From: an uncultured Saprospirales bacterium
GTDB taxonomy: Bacteria > Bacteroidota > Bacteroidia > Chitinophagales > JADIYW01
Assembly (NCBI GenBank): GCA_938008535.1
Contig: CALLKF010000097.1
Span: forward strand, 8,839 to 72,838
DNA: 64,000 nucleotides
Direction: 5' to 3'
Positions 61,854 through 64,000 of the stretch are shown here, piece after piece. Numbering within the stretch: position 1 is the first letter of the stretch; the number at the start of each line of letters is the position of its first letter. The translations under genes and the position numbers were made by a program. The notes under the pieces were generated by a model. That model was not told the origin of the DNA and did not search any database. It saw only the letters and a program-made list of their open reading frames with translations.

Positions 61854-62231
61854 TTAACCAATCAATGCTTGGTAAGCTGCAGCATCTAATAAATCTGCAA
61901 TTTCTTCAGGATTGGTGATTTTAATTTTAATCATCCAGCCATCTTCGTAAGGTTTGCTGTTTACCAATTCTGGTTTGCTTTTCAGTACTTCGTTAAATTC
62001 TAATACTTCACCAGTAATTGGCATAAACAAATCAGAAACTGTTTTAACTGCTTCTACAGAGCCAAAAATATCATTTTTTGCTACTGTATTTCCAACGCAA
62101 TCAATGTCAACATAAATAATATCGCCTAATTCGCCTTGTGCAAATGCTGTAATTCCTATTGTTGCGGTGTCACCTTCAACACGCAACCATTCGTGTTCTT
62201 TTGAATACTTTAATTCTACTGGAATGCTCAT
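61854..62231 (-). CDS. gcvH: Glycine cleavage system H protein
   Basis: 125 residues. The lipoylated lysine is K63 in FGSVEAVKTVSDLFMPITGEV; YSKEHEWLRVEGDTATIGITAFAQ and GWMIKIKITNPEEI are also conserved. It shuttles the aminomethyl group between the P, T and L proteins. The other cleavage-system genes are not in this window. It lies 83 bases after the sprA stop. Confidence 0.97.
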   Translation of the reverse strand: MSIPVELKYSKEHEWLRVEGDTATIGITAFAQGELGDIIYVDIDCVGNTVAKNDIFGSVEAVKTVSDLFMPITGEVLEFNEVLKSKPELVNSKPYEDGWMIKIKITNPEEIADLLDAAAYQALIG

Positions 62232-62269
62232 GTTATTTTTTTTTACGAAAATAAGATTTTTATTTCATT

Positions 62270-62290
62270 TCGCGCAAAGAACGCAAAGAA
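62270..62290. repeat. CGCAAAGA-type dispersed repeat between sprA and gcvH
   Basis: CGCGCAAAGAACGCAAAGAA is a two-unit copy of the word repeat also seen inside purD and after it. It lies in the spacer between the sprA stop and the gcvH start. Confidence 0.6.
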
Positions 62291-62314
62291 ATAAAGATAC
62301 AACGTTAGCATCTT

Positions 62315-64000
62315 TTATGGTGTTAATGAGAAACGGAAAGTGATGCCTCCACGATGTGTACGTGTTGGATAAGATGCTAAGGTTGCAGGAATTGTTTTTC
62401 TGAAATCGTAGAAAACACGCACGTTTAGTTTATTGTTGATGACATAATCTATTGTAGTTGCTAATGAGATAGATTTTTGTCCACGTGTTGGTTCTGCAAT
62501 ATTTTGATCTAATCTGTAGTTAATCGTTTTATCATCACGATAAGAAAAATCTGCACGTAAATTCACGTCATTGTTTAGCACAATTCGTTTGCCTTTAATT
62601 TTAAATGGCAATTTAAATTTTGCTAATTTATAACCAACAGCAGCAACATATTCTGTGGAATGTGTTTCTGTCAATTTATAATCTAGCAAACTCAATCCAA
62701 GTGTACGCGATTTTCTAAATTCAAAATTTGTTATTAAACTATTTTTCCAGGAAATTTCAACACCTAATAATGGTGATAATTGTTCCGTAATATTTACTTG
62801 TGGAATGGAATAATATGCATAGAAGTTTCCATTTATAGAATCCAGATTTTGTGGCACGAAATACAAATCTTCATTGTAGTAACCAGGTTGACCAATGTAG
62901 TTTAAGTTTGTAACATAAGAACCAACACTAAATGTTGATGTATAACCGTGCGTGATATTAAAAGATGTAAATAATTTTTGACCCCATTTTGTTTTGGCAA
63001 AACCATTGTATGAAATTCTCCAATTGGGCAATGGCAATGTTTTTAATGGATTTAATTTCACTTTGTTTGGATCTCTACCTGTGTAAGCAGCAATTAGAGA
63101 TGGCACCAAAACATCTTGTGAAAATGGACCGTAACCTTCTTTAAAATTTGGCAATTTAATAGAATCATTTTCATAAATTCCAATTGATTTTGGATTTGCA
63201 TCACCAAATTTCTGTGAATATTGTTCTCGTAAAGTTTCAAAATTTCTGAATGCTTCGCTGAAATTATTCGCATCAATTTTATCGAAAATAGTGTTTATCA
63301 TTAAAAACGAAATCGACATATTTCCGTTTACCGTTGGTGTTAAATGTTGAAAAGGTCCATCAGCCGTGGTTTTTTTGAAGAATTCTGTATAGTTTTCGCC
63401 TTGTGTTTTTTGCAGAGAAATCTCTACTCGCAAATCTCGAATTGGTTCTAAGGTTACACGCAAATTAAACGATTTTTGTTTAGTTTGAATGAACTGATAA
63501 TTCATCGTAGTATCGTTTGAAATCCAACCTTTAGACGCAATATTATTTAACCAATTCGTATCTTTTTGAGCACCAAACAAAAATGCGCCACCTGGTGCGT
63601 GTTGTTTAAAATCTGTTCCTAACATTAATGGTGAAGGCGTAAAACCTGGCAAAATAGTGCTTCGTTTTACATCGTAACTAATTGAAGCACGTTGTAACAT
63701 TAACAACGGTCTAAATACATATTGCAGTTTTGGATTTTCAGGAATTGCCAATTGTTTTTTCGTCAACTTCATCTGACGTAAATCATTTTTTAATTGTTTT
63801 TTCTGATCTACTAATAATTTGATTTGGTCTTTTGAAACCGACGTGTCTTTTTCTGCTTTTTCTATTTCTTCAATTTTCTTTTGAATATCTTCTTTCTTTT
63901 TAGTTATAGCTTGCAGAGCAGCTGCATCTTGAGATTTATACTTTGCATAATCATCAGCATATTGCTGTTTAGATTTTGTTGGCGATGTTAATGTGTAAGG
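62315..64000 (-). CDS. sprA: SprA cell-surface / T9SS translocon protein (5' partial)
   Basis: The frame stays open to the window edge, so at least 561 C-terminal residues of a much longer protein are visible. LQRASISYDVKRSTILPGFTPSPLMLG and the barrel-type strands ending RTHRGGITFRFSLTP match SprA, the giant outer-membrane pore of the type IX secretion system. Upstream of residue MKLTKKQLA lies a charged, coiled-coil-like stretch (QAITKKKEDIQKKIEEIEKA, KDQIKLLVDQKKQLKNDLRQ), which may be inserted in a loop. The two T9SS-tagged proteins in this window depend on this pathway for export. Confidence 0.93.
   Translation of the reverse strand, partial: PYTLTSPTKSKQQYADDYAKYKSQDAAALQAITKKKEDIQKKIEEIEKAEKDTSVSKDQIKLLVDQKKQLKNDLRQMKLTKKQLAIPENPKLQYVFRPLLMLQRASISYDVKRSTILPGFTPSPLMLGTDFKQHAPGGAFLFGAQKDTNWLNNIASKGWISNDTTMNYQFIQTKQKSFNLRVTLEPIRDLRVEISLQKTQGENYTEFFKKTTADGPFQHLTPTVNGNMSISFLMINTIFDKIDANNFSEAFRNFETLREQYSQKFGDANPKSIGIYENDSIKLPNFKEGYGPFSQDVLVPSLIAAYTGRDPNKVKLNPLKTLPLPNWRISYNGFAKTKWGQKLFTSFNITHGYTSTFSVGSYVTNLNYIGQPGYYNEDLYFVPQNLDSINGNFYAYYSIPQVNITEQLSPLLGVEISWKNSLITNFEFRKSRTLGLSLLDYKLTETHSTEYVAAVGYKLAKFKLPFKIKGKRIVLNNDVNLRADFSYRDDKTINYRLDQNIAEPTRGQKSISLATTIDYVINNKLNVRVFYDFRKTIPATLASYPTRTHRGGITFRFSLTP

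Noticed and set aside
1..64000. Mobile element, prophage or integrated plasmid
   Set aside because: No transposase, integrase, phage structural or plasmid replication gene was found, and no tRNA-linked attachment site is visible.

Overview
The window is AT-rich chromosomal DNA from a member of the Bacteroidota. Three things support this. It carries type IX secretion (T9SS) cargo and SprA, the T9SS translocon protein. Many promoters match the Bacteroidota form TTG-N20-TAnnTTTG. Several families are typical of the phylum, including HYC_CC_PP, DUF4286 and the sprA-gcvH-vanZ neighbourhood. A Chitinophagales or Saprospirales relative is plausible, but the sequence alone does not settle the order. 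I saw no rRNA, tRNA, CRISPR array, transposase, integrase or phage gene. It looks like a stable chromosomal segment of many short operons.

Layout. 1-2949: 3' part of a SprB-repeat surface protein with a T9SS tail. 3037-9571: small or poorly known genes (PH-like, DUF4256, two stress-type small proteins, an extended rhomboid protease, an XRE regulator preceded by a strict 21-bp-period array, and a Pif1-like helicase). 9787-12528: nuoABCD, a truncated complex I operon. 12641-27918: sigma-54 response regulator, SPOR protein, SecA, PurD, a zinc-ribbon protein, AlkB-like dioxygenase, QueA, an ABC permease, a serine hydrolase with an outer-membrane protein, and a TMTC-like glycosyltransferase. 27979-37330: a two-gene operon for a 2936-residue T9SS cargo and a small secreted protein. 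37640-44249: GH5 endoglycoceramidase-like lipoprotein, Lon, DUF3472 lipoprotein and an acyltransferase. 44412-47792: a four-gene outer-membrane and periplasmic metal-handling operon. 47985-50606: secreted zinc metalloprotease. 50672-55070: translation cluster rplM-rpsI-rpsB-tsf-(lipoprotein)-pyrH-frr. 55241-57628: arsenic operon. 57742-64000: DUF4286 and zinc peptidase, TPR protein, VanZ, GcvH and the 3' part of sprA.

How the parts work together. SecA and SprA belong to the export route used by the two large C-terminally tagged proteins. The metal operon (HYC_CC_PP protein, TonB receptor with a CC motif in its plug, 18-cysteine lipoprotein, secreted HMA protein) reads as one cell-envelope system for a soft metal, probably copper. 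The ars operon has an ArsR-type operator lying on its own -7 element.

The most novel signals are three. First, a 60-61 nt stem-loop leader is found three times, always in the same orientation and ending 27-30 nt before a start codon (zinc-ribbon gene, giant-protein operon, zinc metalloprotease). Second, a 12-unit, exactly 21-bp-period array lies in front of the XRE regulator. Third, a dispersed repeat has apparently become about a dozen in-frame residues of PurD.
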